DNA of 64,000 bases from Phascolarctobacterium sp. (GTDB taxonomy: Bacteria; Bacillota; Negativicutes; Acidaminococcales; Acidaminococcaceae): positions 28,443 to 92,442 of the forward strand of contig JAUNWI010000008.1 of assembly GCA_030540395.1 (NCBI GenBank), read 5' to 3'. Below the pieces are notes generated by a model, which was not told where the DNA came from, did no database searches, and worked only from the letters and a program-made list of their open reading frames with translations. This document shows, piece by piece, positions 17,601 through 26,456 of the stretch (position 1 is its first letter; each line of letters begins with the position of its first letter). The position numbers and the translations under genes were made by a program.

Positions 17601-18683
17601 TTACTTTTTCTTTTTATCCTTGGCTGCCGCCTTGGCATCGTTTTCGTTGGCAATCACAGCCCAGTCACGCAGCATATCCACGCAGGCGCTGGCGTAAGCA
17701 CCGGCGCTGCCCCAAGCTCCTGCATCCTGAGTATACAGTGTCAGCACCTGGATATCATCGTAGTAAATATGAGCATAGCTGCCATTGTCATACACCACAA
17801 AATAATTGGGATTTACCTTGCCGCGCTGACGCACGTTCCATAGGCCCCCTGCCAGCATATAAGCGCGATATTTCGCCTTGGTATTGCCAATGCTTTGATT
17901 AATATCAAAGCGCCAATTTCCTTCGGTAACAGAAGCATGATTGTCATCAGTAACAGTTACATCTGGATGAATATTATACTCCTTCAGCTGCTTTAGCACG
18001 CGCTTTACACGTTCTTCAGGCTCGGGATGGCTGCTGAACAGGCCGTAATTAGCGCCGCCACCCTGCTTGGACAAATCATCCAGCTTTTGCACTGTAATCA
18101 ACATGGCATAGGGATTAAAGCCCGCCTTAATAGTATTGTTCACGCCCTCTTTATCGGCACCACGCTCGTCGGTGCGGCTGTAGCCTGCAAACAGCGCCTG
18201 CTGGGCGGCCTGCACCAACCCCAAGCCCTGACCTCTAGTAGCAGCGATGAGAATCAAGGAAGTCCACAGCTGCTTTTCAATGGAATGCACGGTGTGTTTT
18301 TTTGCCACATGGCCAACCTCGTGACCTAAAACACCAGCCAATTCCGTATCCGAGGGCATGTAATCCATCAGCCCTTTAAACACATAAATAAAGCCGCCGG
18401 GGCAGGCTAAAGCGTTGACCTCATTGCAGTTGAGCACCTTAAAGGAATAAGTAATCTCGTTGCGCCCGCACACTGCCGCCAAGCGTTGACCAATTCTGTC
18501 CACCCGCTCATTCAAATAATAATCCTGGGAAAGGCCATATTTAGCCTCCAAGGCTTGGGCTGTTTCCTTGCCCATCTTGATCTCATCCTCAAGACTAATC
18601 ATGCCTGCCTCTGCCGGCTGCAGCCCCACAAAGCAGGCACAAGCCACCACGAAGGCTAAAAATAATTTATAAAGCTTTGCCAT
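17601..18683 (-). CDS. Exported M48-family zinc metalloprotease
   Basis: Periplasmic peptidase of 360 residues, similar in layout to the N-terminal part of BepA/YfgC. A signal peptide of about 26 residues precedes the GMISLEDEIKMGKE segment typical of the family. The zinc site is HEVGH within LGHEVGHVAKKH, with the third ligand Glu near DERGADKEG. The C-terminal 130 residues (after about 225) are not recognised and end in a Lys-rich tail. Envelope protein quality control is the likely role. It lies 10 bases after the CoA-transferase gene, so the two may be cotranscribed. Confidence 0.88.
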   Translation of the reverse strand: MAKLYKLFLAFVVACACFVGLQPAEAGMISLEDEIKMGKETAQALEAKYGLSQDYYLNERVDRIGQRLAAVCGRNEITYSFKVLNCNEVNALACPGGFIYVFKGLMDYMPSDTELAGVLGHEVGHVAKKHTVHSIEKQLWTSLILIAATRGQGLGLVQAAQQALFAGYSRTDERGADKEGVNNTIKAGFNPYAMLITVQKLDDLSKQGGGANYGLFSSHPEPEERVKRVLKQLKEYNIHPDVTVTDDNHASVTEGNWRFDINQSIGNTKAKYRAYMLAGGLWNVRQRGKVNPNYFVVYDNGSYAHIYYDDIQVLTLYTQDAGAWGSAGAYASACVDMLRDWAVIANENDAKAAAKDKKKK

Positions 18684-18693
18684 TGTACACCTC

Positions 18694-19836
18694 CTAAATC
18701 GCTCCTTCTGCTTTCAAAGCACTAATATCTGCGAAGCTATAACCTAAAGCTCCCAGTACCTCCTCCGTATGCTCGCCCAAATAGGGCGCACGGCGGGAAA
18801 TAGCAGCGCTGGCATCCGAGAATTTTACAGGACCACCCATGTAACGCAGCTTGCCTAAATCGCATTCCTGCTCCTGCAGGATATTTTCTTGGGCAGTCAG
18901 CTGGCTTTGCAGTGCCTCGTCCAGCGTGCACACCGGGGTTACGCAAAACTCTGCGCCACCAATGAGCTCCAGCCATTCTGCCTGGGTTTTAGCCGCAATC
19001 TTGTCCGAAACAATTTGCTTCAGCTCCGCCTCATGAGCAAAATCAAACTGCCTTTTCTCTAGCTCAGGACAAGCAATTAAATCGCAAAAGCGCTGCCAAA
19101 ATTTCGGTTCAATGGTGCCCACGGTCAAAAAGCGTCCATCCTTACAACGATAGATATTGTAATAATGGGCAGTACGACCGAAGGGAGTATCGCCCGTTTC
19201 GGCACAGCCCCACAGGGAGCTGATGCCTGTTACCTGCATGGACATGGCGGTAGCGTAAAGATTCACGTCCAGCCACTGCCCTTGCCCAGTTTTCTCACGA
19301 GCCAAGAGTGCCATAGCGATGCCGCTCAAAGCATTCAAGCCACTGCCGATAGCCGAAACCTGCACCTCGCTGACGCAGGCACCACCCACATCATCAAGGC
19401 TATTCAAGCCTGCCAAACCAATCACATTCAAATCATGAGCGGGCTTATGACAATTTTGCCCAAAGCCAGTAATGGAACAATACACTAAGCGTGGATTGAT
19501 TTTGTGCAGGCTCTCATAATCCAAGCCGTAGCGAGCCAGATACCCGGGACGAAAGCCCTCCAAAAAAACATCGACCTCTGCCAAAAGCTTGCTCAACGCC
19601 TCCCGTCCACCGGCCTTTTTGATGTCAAATGCCACACCACGCTTATTACGATTCAGCATCATATGCCAATAGCTCATGCCTGGCGCCTTTTCCGGCCAAA
19701 ACTTGCGGGTGGCGTCCCCGCCCAAATCCTCTATCTTGATAACATCTGCACCATAATCACCCAGCAGCATGCCGCAATACTGCCCTGGCAGCCATTTGGA
19801 AAAATCTACAACTTTAATTCCCTCCAAGAGGTTCAT
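18694..19836 (-). CDS. Class III CoA-transferase (CaiB/BaiF family)
   Basis: Family III acyl-CoA transferase or racemase of 380 residues. The N-terminus LLEGIKVVDFSKWLPGQYCGMLLGDYGADVIKIE is typical and includes the CoA-binding GDYGADVIK segment; NRNKRG and FRPG motifs follow. The ATG at 19836 has GGAG 8 bases upstream; two upstream in-frame ATGs lie too close to or before that site. The substrate is unknown and no acyl-CoA dehydrogenase or hydratase is nearby, so a specific carnitine, bile-acid or methylacyl role cannot be assigned. Confidence 0.9.
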   Translation of the reverse strand: MNLLEGIKVVDFSKWLPGQYCGMLLGDYGADVIKIEDLGGDATRKFWPEKAPGMSYWHMMLNRNKRGVAFDIKKAGGREALSKLLAEVDVFLEGFRPGYLARYGLDYESLHKINPRLVYCSITGFGQNCHKPAHDLNVIGLAGLNSLDDVGGACVSEVQVSAIGSGLNALSGIAMALLAREKTGQGQWLDVNLYATAMSMQVTGISSLWGCAETGDTPFGRTAHYYNIYRCKDGRFLTVGTIEPKFWQRFCDLIACPELEKRQFDFAHEAELKQIVSDKIAAKTQAEWLELIGGAEFCVTPVCTLDEALQSQLTAQENILQEQECDLGKLRYMGGPVKFSDASAAISRRAPYLGEHTEEVLGALGYSFADISALKAEGAI

Positions 19837-19939
19837 GCTCATCACTCCAATTATTGCTAAACTAAACACAGATAGTGCTATACTATTCTACAAAAATTGT
19901 CCGTTATCCTTTTTTTACTAGCCCACTTCTTGAGAAAAA

Positions 19940-19948
19940 TGGTATAAT
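19940..19948 (+). promoter_or_regulatory. Extended -10 promoter of thiW
   Basis: TGGTATAAT (extended -10, TATAAT at 19943-19948), 48 bases before the start. No good -35 is present, and no TPP riboswitch is visible in the 126-bp leader region. Confidence 0.65.
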
Positions 19949-19995
19949 ATCAGTGAACTTTATCATTCAATTGCTTTAGAATAGAGGGGATTTTC

Positions 19996-20487
19996 ATGCA
20001 AGTACACAAACTGACTTCCGCAGCGCTTTTGATTGCCATCGGCACTCTTAGCGCGCATCTGATTTATATTCCTGCCGGCGTTTCCAAATGCTTTCCGGTG
20101 CAGCACGCTATCAACGTTTTAGGTGCCGTGCTGTTGGGTCCTGACTACGCCGTGGCCATCGCCTTTATTATTTCCTGTCTGCGCAACATGTTTGGCACGG
20201 GCTCCCTTTTGGCCTTTCCCGGCAGTATGATTGGCGCTTTATTAGCAGGTCTCGCCTACAAGCGTTGGAACAATATTCCCGCAGCCATGGCAGGCGAAAT
20301 TTTCGGCACCGGTATTTTGGGCGGCCTGGTGGCCTGGCTCATTGCCAGCACGCTTTTAGGCAGCAAAGCTGTGGCTTGGTTCTTCGTTCCTCCTTTTTTG
20401 GTTAGCACCATTGGTGGCAGCATTATCGCGGGACTTCTGCTCAAGAGTGGCTTGTTGGCCCAGCTAAAAATGAAGGCAGGTAAATAG
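19996..20487 (+). CDS. thiW: ThiW-family ECF transporter substrate-binding (S) component
   Basis: Integral membrane S-component of 163 residues with five or six hydrophobic segments. The family start LTSAALLIAIGTLSAHLIYIP and the FPVQHAINVLGAVLLGPDYA segment match ThiW, which is thought to import the thiazole precursor of thiamine through a shared ECF module. AGAGGGGA precedes the ATG. No thiamine gene or TPP riboswitch is nearby. The operon instead ends in a metal-sensing ArsR gene, so the substrate assignment deserves caution. Confidence 0.82.
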   Translation: MQVHKLTSAALLIAIGTLSAHLIYIPAGVSKCFPVQHAINVLGAVLLGPDYAVAIAFIISCLRNMFGTGSLLAFPGSMIGALLAGLAYKRWNNIPAAMAGEIFGTGILGGLVAWLIASTLLGSKAVAWFFVPPFLVSTIGGSIIAGLLLKSGLLAQLKMKAGK

Positions 20488-20488
20488 C

Positions 20489-20788
20489 ATGACCTTCCAC
20501 CAGATTGTGACCTATCTGCTTTACGGTATGAGCGGCCTGTTTTTTGGCATCTTTGCTTCTCGCTACAGCGTATTATCCGCCCTAAAAATCCGTGAAGCCT
20601 TGCACGAAGGAGGAATCGCAGGCCTTTTCAGCGTGCTCCCCCAAGTTCTTTTCTTATTTGTCAGCTTTTTCCTCTTTCCCTCCTGGTTCTTAACACGCAC
20701 CACAACCGGTGGCTTTGCCTATTATGTTTGCCTTTTGTTTTTCTTTAACAAGGGCCTTTCCATGCACAGCAAAAATAAAAGCAGGTGA
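20489..20788 (+). CDS. Small membrane protein, unknown function
   Basis: 99 residues with three predicted membrane helices (about 7-25, 44-63 and 73-88). It starts one base after the thiW stop codon and ends 4 bases before the ArsR gene, so all three form one operon. No family is recognised. It may assist the S-component or be an independent small transporter subunit. Confidence 0.7.
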   Translation: MTFHQIVTYLLYGMSGLFFGIFASRYSVLSALKIREALHEGGIAGLFSVLPQVLFLFVSFFLFPSWFLTRTTTGGFAYYVCLLFFFNKGLSMHSKNKSR

Positions 20789-20792
20789 AATT

Positions 20793-21122
20793 ATGCATAT
20801 CCATCAACACAAGCTTCCTCTACCAGGACAGGAGGACGAAAAATATCTTCAGCCCATGGCGGATACCTTTAAGGTGCTTAGCGACCCTACTCGCATCCGC
20901 ATTTTGGCACTTTTGGCCCATCAGGAAATGTGCGTCACCTGCATTGCAGAGGCCTTGGAGATGACCCATTCTGCCATCAGCCATCAGCTGCGCATCTTGA
21001 GGTCCACTAACCTAGTAAAATTCACCAAGGAAGGCAAGGAAGTAATCTATTCCTTGGACGATGCTCATGTCCTTTCGCTTTTTGACCAAGCCTTAGACCA
21101 TGTAAAGCACAAAATGGGTTAA
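20793..21122 (+). CDS. ArsR/SmtB-family metal-responsive repressor (CzrA-type alpha5 site)
   Basis: Winged-helix repressor of 109 residues. The DNA-recognition segment is MTHSAISHQLRILR. The C-terminal helix has Asp90, His92, His103 and His106, the exact D-x-H-x10-H-x2-H spacing of the alpha5 Zn/Co site of CzrA/SmtB. A CVTC pair (Cys47, Cys50) sits at the alpha3 position and the N-terminus is His-rich (MHIHQH). The ATG at 20793 follows AGGTGA. It is last in the thiW operon. A Zn(II)- or Co(II)-responsive role is inferred from the ligands. Confidence 0.9.
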   Translation: MHIHQHKLPLPGQEDEKYLQPMADTFKVLSDPTRIRILALLAHQEMCVTCIAEALEMTHSAISHQLRILRSTNLVKFTKEGKEVIYSLDDAHVLSLFDQALDHVKHKMG

Positions 21123-21152
21123 GCACTAGCGTGCATTAACCCATTTTTTTAT
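21113..21152. terminator. Bidirectional terminator overlapping two convergent coding ends
   Basis: A 10-bp stem AATGGGTTAA/TTAACCCATT (21113-21122 with 21136-21145) plus an inner GCAC/GTGC stem, then seven T on the plus strand. It contains the last codons of both the ArsR gene and the convergent binding-protein gene. Confidence 0.85.
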
Positions 21153-22136
21153 AATCTCACTCTTATAGGTGCTGGTCCAGCTCAAATCATCCACTGGCAC
21201 CTGCACATTGCCTATAAGCTCCCTACGACCATCGTTGTAGGGATAATTTTTTACGTGCCACATGTAATGGTAGCCATTCTTGGGCAAAAGCTCGGCGCCC
21301 TCGTCGCTCATCAGGTAGTCCAAAAAGCTCTTGGCTATTTGCTCGTGGGGAGCCCCCTTAATGATGGCCGCACCAGTCAGGATATTGCGGTTAGCATCCT
21401 TGGGCACCGTAGCAAAAAGATGTCGATGCCGTGTTTCTAAGAGCAAAGCATAATCCAGCGGCACCACTGCCACTGTTTTTTTACCGATATAAACCTTGTC
21501 CACTGCCTCACCAAAGCCAGAGGTATAATCCGGATTTTGAGCATTGAGCTTAGCCGCATATTCCAGCGCGGCCTCCCGGCCCCGCAGCTGCCAAATCGAA
21601 GTCAGCATGCCAAAGCTGGCACCACCCTGAGTAAAATCCGCCATAGTAATCTCATCCTTCAGCTGGTGTGCCAACAGCTCATCCCAGCTTTCGGGAGCAT
21701 AAAGTCCATAGGCCTGGAGATTATTTTTATTGCTCAGCAAAGCAATATAGCTCAAATAAAGGCTGGTCCATTCACCAGTGCGATTGCGCAGCTCCGCCGG
21801 CACCTTGTAGGATTCCTTGGCCAGATAAGGTTCTAAGATATGCTGCTCATCGGCCATAAAAAATTCCTCACTGGTACCGCCCAGCCAAATATCAAATTTA
21901 TGCTGACGCAAATAATCAAAGCGCTGCTGCTGAGTGCCACCGGGAAGGTAGCTCACCACAACCTTAACACCACTTTTTTTACTAAAGCTCTCAGCAATAA
22001 GCTCTGTAAAAGCCTTATTCATACTGCTGCACAGCTCCAGCCGTGGCTTTTCCTGGGGCTTTTCGCCACCGCAGCCACCCAATATCACTAAGGCCAGCAG
22101 TACACATATTATCCTTGCAAAAGCTATTTTTCGCAT
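21126..22136 (-). CDS. ABC transporter substrate-binding lipoprotein (ferric/AfuA-like)
   Basis: Extracytoplasmic solute-binding protein of 336 residues with a lipoprotein signal peptide and lipobox LGGC. It belongs to the class of periplasmic binding proteins related to FbpA/AfuA (LCSSMNKAFTELIAESFSKKSG, then GGTQQQRFDYLRQ). It is separate from, but next to, the importer at 22.2-26.2 kb, which has its own binding protein. It may feed the same permease with a different ligand. Its last codons lie in the shared terminator. Confidence 0.85.
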   Translation of the reverse strand: MRKIAFARIICVLLALVILGGCGGEKPQEKPRLELCSSMNKAFTELIAESFSKKSGVKVVVSYLPGGTQQQRFDYLRQHKFDIWLGGTSEEFFMADEQHILEPYLAKESYKVPAELRNRTGEWTSLYLSYIALLSNKNNLQAYGLYAPESWDELLAHQLKDEITMADFTQGGASFGMLTSIWQLRGREAALEYAAKLNAQNPDYTSGFGEAVDKVYIGKKTVAVVPLDYALLLETRHRHLFATVPKDANRNILTGAAIIKGAPHEQIAKSFLDYLMSDEGAELLPKNGYHYMWHVKNYPYNDGRRELIGNVQVPVDDLSWTSTYKSEIIKKWVNAR

Positions 22137-22191
22137 TATTCTTAATCCGCCTTTCCTCTATCATTATATCATACCTTGACAAGCAAAAAGC

Positions 22192-22224
22192 AGAAAAAAA
22201 TAGGCTGGCAGGTCTGCCAGCCTA
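22192..22224 (-). terminator. Intrinsic terminator of the ABC importer operon
   Basis: A perfect 11-bp stem (22201-22211 with 22214-22224), then seven T on the minus strand, 20 bases after the ATPase stop codon. Confidence 0.92.
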
Positions 22225-22244
22225 AAATTTTACAATTTTGATGC

Positions 22245-23288
22245 TTATTTCTCAAAAACCATAACGCGGTCAAAGTCCAGATATACCTTGGCGCCATCGG
22301 GGATAGCATCCAAGTCTGCACCCTTAACGATAACGCGCACATCGTGGTCGCCCACCTTTACGCGATAGTCAACCGCATCGCCCAAGTAGAAGCGGTGGGT
22401 CAGCTGGCCTTCGATTTGGCCGCCGTCCAAGGACATAGTAATGTTTTCGGGACGTACAGCGATAGTTGCTTCGCCAGTAACCTTACTGGTATTGGGGAAG
22501 GAAACATTGCTGCCCTTCAGGAATACGCGGTCACCCTTAGCCTCGCCCTCCATAAAGTTAACCAGACCGATGAAGTCGGCAACCATCTTGTTGGCAGGTT
22601 GAGTATAAATTTCGTGGGGAGCACCGATTTGTTGTACCACGCCCATGCTCATAACCACAACGCGGTCACTCATCGCCATGGCTTCGCCCTGGTCATGGGT
22701 TACATAAACAACGGTAATGCCGGTTTTCTTTTGAATTTCCAAAATTTCAAAGCGCATGGATTCACGCAGCTTAGCATCCAGGTTGGACAGGGGTTCGTCC
22801 AAGAGCAGCAGGCCGGGCTCTGCCACCAGCGCACGAGCCAAAGCTACGCGCTGTTGTTGACCGCCGGACAGCTGGTTGGGATAACGCTTGCCATATTCGC
22901 CAAGATGTACCAGCTCCAGCATTTCCTGTACGCGGCGTTCACGCTCAGCCTTGTCCACCTTTTGAATCTTCAGGGGATAGCCAACGTTTTCAGCCACGGT
23001 CATATGGGGCCATACTGCATAGGATTGGAATACCATGCCGATATCGCGTTTTTCCGGAGGTGCAAAGGAGCCCTTGATGGAGGAGCTTACGCATTGCTCG
23101 CCGATATAAATTTCACCCTCGGTGGCACGCTCAAAGCCTGCAATCATGCGCAGGGTAGTGGTCTTGCCGCAACCGGAGGGACCCAGGATGGAAACGAATT
23201 CGCCATCCTTAACAACTAAATTAAAATCGTTTACAGCAGTTACGCCGCCGAAACGCTTAAATACATGCTCAATTCTTACCTCAGACAT
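22245..23288 (-). CDS. ABC transporter ATP-binding protein (ferric/phosphonate type)
   Basis: 347-residue ATPase of the PotA/FbpC class. Walker A GPSGCGKTT, signature LSGGQQQR, Walker B LLLLDEPLSNLD and the switch His in YVTHDQ are intact. A C-terminal TOBE-like regulatory domain starts near 280 (IAVRPENI). It is encoded last in the importer operon, 17 bases after the permease gene. The substrate is probably Fe(III) or a related complex, by similarity of the binding proteins; polyamine or phosphonate importers share this architecture. Confidence 0.93.
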   Translation of the reverse strand: MSEVRIEHVFKRFGGVTAVNDFNLVVKDGEFVSILGPSGCGKTTTLRMIAGFERATEGEIYIGEQCVSSSIKGSFAPPEKRDIGMVFQSYAVWPHMTVAENVGYPLKIQKVDKAERERRVQEMLELVHLGEYGKRYPNQLSGGQQQRVALARALVAEPGLLLLDEPLSNLDAKLRESMRFEILEIQKKTGITVVYVTHDQGEAMAMSDRVVVMSMGVVQQIGAPHEIYTQPANKMVADFIGLVNFMEGEAKGDRVFLKGSNVSFPNTSKVTGEATIAVRPENITMSLDGGQIEGQLTHRFYLGDAVDYRVKVGDHDVRVIVKGADLDAIPDGAKVYLDFDRVMVFEK

Positions 23289-23305
23289 TTATTGTTCACT
23301 CCTTG

Positions 23306-24979
23306 TTAAATACCAACATTACCCTTGGAAAGCTTGTTCAGAATCAAGTTACCAATGAGGACGATAGCCAGAATGATTACAGAAAGCACGGAAGCATTCT
23401 GGGTATCAGCATAGGTTTGCAGCTCGTACAGCAATACGCCAATGGTCTTGGTGTCACTGCCATACAGCAGCAAAGACATGGTCAATTCGTAGAAGGACGG
23501 CATGAAAATCAAGAACCAGCCGGCGATTACGGAAGGAGCAATCAACGGGATAATAATATCCTTGCAGCAGCGCAGCCAGTTAGCACCGGAGTTCAGCGCA
23601 GCCTCTTCCAAGGAAATGTGTACCTGACTAAGCGCAGCCGCAATAGTACGCACGGACATGGTCATGTACTTAACCAGGTAGCTGACGATAATAATCCACA
23701 CGGTGGAGTACAGGTTCAGGCCATAGTTGCCGCTGAAGGTAATAATCAAAGCCAAGGCGATAACGATGGACGGAGTGGAGCCGCCAATTACTACCAACAG
23801 GTCAGGAATGCTGCGGCCTTTAATCTGAGTTTTAACAGCCAGATAAGCCACGAACAAGCTGAGCAGAGTACCGATGGTAGCAGCGATAACACCGTAAATT
23901 ACGGAGTTCCAAACGCTTTCCATGTATTGGGCACTGGTAATAACGGGAATCCAGGGGTCAATACCGATATTGGACCAGGTAATGGGCTTGGACATGGACT
24001 TCAGGAAGGATGTCAGCACGATGGAGCCCAAGGGGATAATTACGGCGATTGCACCATAAAGGCCAACGGCACAGAAGGCAGGCCAACGCCATTTGCCCAG
24101 CTCTACGATATTAGGACGGGTGGATTTACCGGAAATAGTGGTGTAATCCTTGCGACCCATCATCCAGGTCATGCCCATCAGAAGGATGTTAGCAATAAAC
24201 ATCAGGGAAGCAGCCAAAGCCGTGGAATCACGGATACCGGCATCATCACCCATGTAAATATAGGTTACAATACGTGTGGTCATAACCTCGATATTACCGG
24301 GCATACCAACGATGGAGGGGATACCGAAGCAGGAGCCTGCAGCGATGAATACCAAAAGGCCACCAGCCAAAATGGAGGGTGCCATCAGGGGCAGGGTTAC
24401 GTCCAGCACGGTACGCAGGGGAGAAGCGCCGGATACGCGAGCTGCTTCCTCCAAAGTCGGGTCCATTTTCTCCATAGCGCGAGAAATGGTAATAAAAGCA
24501 AAGGGGGAATAGAACAGCGTCAATACCCAAGCCAAGCCCCAAAAGGTGTAAATATCAAAGGGAGCCGTTTGCAGGCCAAACATCCACTTAAAGATATTGT
24601 TTAAATAGCCTACACTGGGATTCAAAAGCTGTACCCAGGCAATAGCGCCAACATAGGGCGGAATCATGTAGCTGGAAACCAAGAGGGTACGGAAGCCCTT
24701 CTTACCGGGCATATCGGTACGACCAACCAGCCAGGCCAGCGGGAACGTAATGATAACGCTGGCAATCATAACCATAAGGGACAGCTCCACGGTATTGGTC
24801 AAAGCCTTCCAGTTTACATCGGCGCTGTACACGTTACGGTAGTTTTCTAAATTAATGGCACCATCCTTGACAATGCTGTCGAAAAGCAAAATTCCCATGG
24901 GGAAAATTACAAAATAGAGCAGCAGCAGCACGGATAGTGAAATAACGATAGTTTTGCTGTTTATACGTGATGATAGCAT
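23306..24979 (-). CDS. ABC transporter permease, two fused permease domains (FbpB-like)
   Basis: 557-residue membrane protein with about 12 helices and two BPD_transp domains, each with its EAA loop (LEEAARVSGASPLRT near 200 and LEEAALNSGANWLRC near 480). A single fused permease is typical of ferric and 2-aminoethylphosphonate importers. The ATG at 24979 is chosen; AAGGAG lies 14 bases upstream, a long spacing, so the exact start is uncertain. It lies between the binding protein (with an attenuator) and the ATPase. Confidence 0.92.
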   Translation of the reverse strand: MLSSRINSKTIVISLSVLLLLYFVIFPMGILLFDSIVKDGAINLENYRNVYSADVNWKALTNTVELSLMVMIASVIITFPLAWLVGRTDMPGKKGFRTLLVSSYMIPPYVGAIAWVQLLNPSVGYLNNIFKWMFGLQTAPFDIYTFWGLAWVLTLFYSPFAFITISRAMEKMDPTLEEAARVSGASPLRTVLDVTLPLMAPSILAGGLLVFIAAGSCFGIPSIVGMPGNIEVMTTRIVTYIYMGDDAGIRDSTALAASLMFIANILLMGMTWMMGRKDYTTISGKSTRPNIVELGKWRWPAFCAVGLYGAIAVIIPLGSIVLTSFLKSMSKPITWSNIGIDPWIPVITSAQYMESVWNSVIYGVIAATIGTLLSLFVAYLAVKTQIKGRSIPDLLVVIGGSTPSIVIALALIITFSGNYGLNLYSTVWIIIVSYLVKYMTMSVRTIAAALSQVHISLEEAALNSGANWLRCCKDIIIPLIAPSVIAGWFLIFMPSFYELTMSLLLYGSDTKTIGVLLYELQTYADTQNASVLSVIILAIVLIGNLILNKLSKGNVGI

Positions 24980-25051
24980 GGAAAGTAATGTTTCTCCTTC
25001 CCTAAAAAATCTCAAAACATAGGGGTTTAAGGGACTTAAAAATAAAGCAGG

Positions 25052-25082
25052 AAAACAGGGAGCGCCGAAGCGTCCCTGTTTT
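25052..25082 (-). terminator. Attenuating hairpin between binding protein and permease genes
   Basis: A 10-bp stem AAAACAGGGA/TCCCTGTTTT (25052-25061 with 25073-25082) lies 34 bases after the binding-protein stop codon. There is no long T-run, so it probably lowers downstream expression or protects the upstream message. Confidence 0.6.
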
Positions 25083-25115
25083 GCCTATGAATTACATTGT
25101 TACACTACAGGTAGA

Positions 25116-26153
25116 TTATTTGTCCATAACTCTCTTACGGAACTCTTCTTTAATCTTAGCGTTGTTGTCAGCCAGTTTTCTCCAGTCAACTTTGATCTTG
25201 CCGTCGGTCAGACCTTTGGTCGGAACGGAACCAATAGGCTCTTTAACGTCGCCACGAACGGAGTGCATCCAGCCCTTAACAACTGCTTGTTGGCCTTCCT
25301 TGCTCAGCCACCAGTCAACCAAAGCTTTAGCGCCCTCAGGATTCTTGGTGGTGTTGAAGATTGCAATCGGGGAAGGAACTTGAACTACGCCGTCCTTCGG
25401 ATAGATAACCTTCAAGGGCTCTTTCTTGGTGTTAGCCAGCTTCAGGATGTTTTCTTCCAAAATCATTGCAGCTGCATATTCGCCGGTCAACAGCTTGTTT
25501 TGGATAGCGGAGTTGCCTTCTTCAACGCGCAGGCCGTTAGCCTTCAGTTTGTCAAAATATTCCCAACCATATTTGTCAGCCAAAGCGCCAACTGCTACAT
25601 AAGCGGTACCGCTCAGCATGGGGTTAGGCATAGCGATTTTGCCCTTCCATTTCGGGTCGGTCAAATCGGTCCAGTTTTTCGGAGCATCTTCAGCCTTCAG
25701 CTTGTCAGCATTGTAAGCAATGATCATGTTGCAAACACGAACTGCATACCAAGCGCCATCAGCTGCTTTATCGTTAATCAAATTCTTTTCTTCCTTGGAT
25801 TTGTAAGGAAGCAACAGTTTTTGATCTTCTAATTTCAGATAGTAGGAAGGATCTGCTACCATCAATACGTCAGCGCCAATCTTCTTAGCTTTGATTTCGC
25901 CGGTAATCTTGGTAACAACTTTTTCGGTACCGCCTTGGAACCAGTTAACCTTCATTTCGGGGAATGCTTTGGCAACATTAGGTTTGCACATATTGTCGAT
26001 GATATCAGGGTAGATAGAGGTATAAACCATGATTTCGCCTTTAGTGCCGCCAGCTTTTTTGTCAGCCTTTTTGTCGCCGCCACCGCAGCCAGCCAGTGCT
26101 ACGCTCAATGCCAGAATTGCTGCTGCGCCAAGCATCCATTTAGATTTTTTCAT
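25116..26153 (-). CDS. ABC transporter substrate-binding lipoprotein (Fe3+-type)
   Basis: 345-residue solute-binding protein. The lipobox is LAGC, followed by a Gly/Lys linker and the mature start IMVYTSIYPDIID, typical of ferric-binding FbpA/AfuA-like or 2-aminoethylphosphonate-binding proteins. It is the first gene of the importer operon and is separated from the permease gene by a hairpin. That arrangement commonly gives an excess of binding protein. No obvious Fur box was found upstream. Confidence 0.9.
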   Translation of the reverse strand: MKKSKWMLGAAAILALSVALAGCGGGDKKADKKAGGTKGEIMVYTSIYPDIIDNMCKPNVAKAFPEMKVNWFQGGTEKVVTKITGEIKAKKIGADVLMVADPSYYLKLEDQKLLLPYKSKEEKNLINDKAADGAWYAVRVCNMIIAYNADKLKAEDAPKNWTDLTDPKWKGKIAMPNPMLSGTAYVAVGALADKYGWEYFDKLKANGLRVEEGNSAIQNKLLTGEYAAAMILEENILKLANTKKEPLKVIYPKDGVVQVPSPIAIFNTTKNPEGAKALVDWWLSKEGQQAVVKGWMHSVRGDVKEPIGSVPTKGLTDGKIKVDWRKLADNNAKIKEEFRKRVMDK

Positions 26154-26456
26154 TCACAAACACTCCTTTTCCTTATCCTCGTTGATATTTAATTTACTAG
26201 TGTAAACGACATTCTACACCCTCATTAGAAAAATTCGCTACGGTCCAATTTCTTCCTGCTTACACTTTACAAAAATTTAACAATTTTTATACTTTTTGTG
26301 TCACATTTACGCTTATTGAGTAGACATTCCACCACGGAATTACATGTGACTATTTTTGTCCTATACGGACTTTTTGCGTCCCGCTTATAGCAAGAAAAAA
26401 ATGTGTATTTAAAGCAGGCTTCACTGACTCTACTTCAAATACACATTTTGGCTTTG
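26154..26456. other. Intergenic region upstream of the ABC importer
   Basis: This 303-bp AT-rich gap holds the untranslated leader and presumed promoter of the importer operon (no consensus pair was confidently identified) and the terminator of the FkbM gene at 26391-26449. No gene or repeat was recognised. Confidence 0.5.
26391..26449 (-). terminator. Intrinsic terminator of the FkbM gene
   Basis: A 13-bp stem (26398-26410 with 26437-26449), followed on the minus strand by a T-run, 8 bases after the stop codon. Confidence 0.88.

Noticed and set aside
19870..19995. TPP riboswitch ahead of thiW
   Set aside because: None of the conserved TPP core blocks (such as CTGAGA or ACCTGATC) is present in the leader.
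22344..24604. Long plus-strand frames (291 and 433 codons) opposite the ABC ATPase and permease
   Set aside because: Low-complexity translations rich in Gln, Asn and His, antisense to conserved ABC genes.
26154..26456. Fur box upstream of the ferric-type ABC importer
   Set aside because: No stretch approached the quality of the box at 28827, so iron control of this importer is not claimed.
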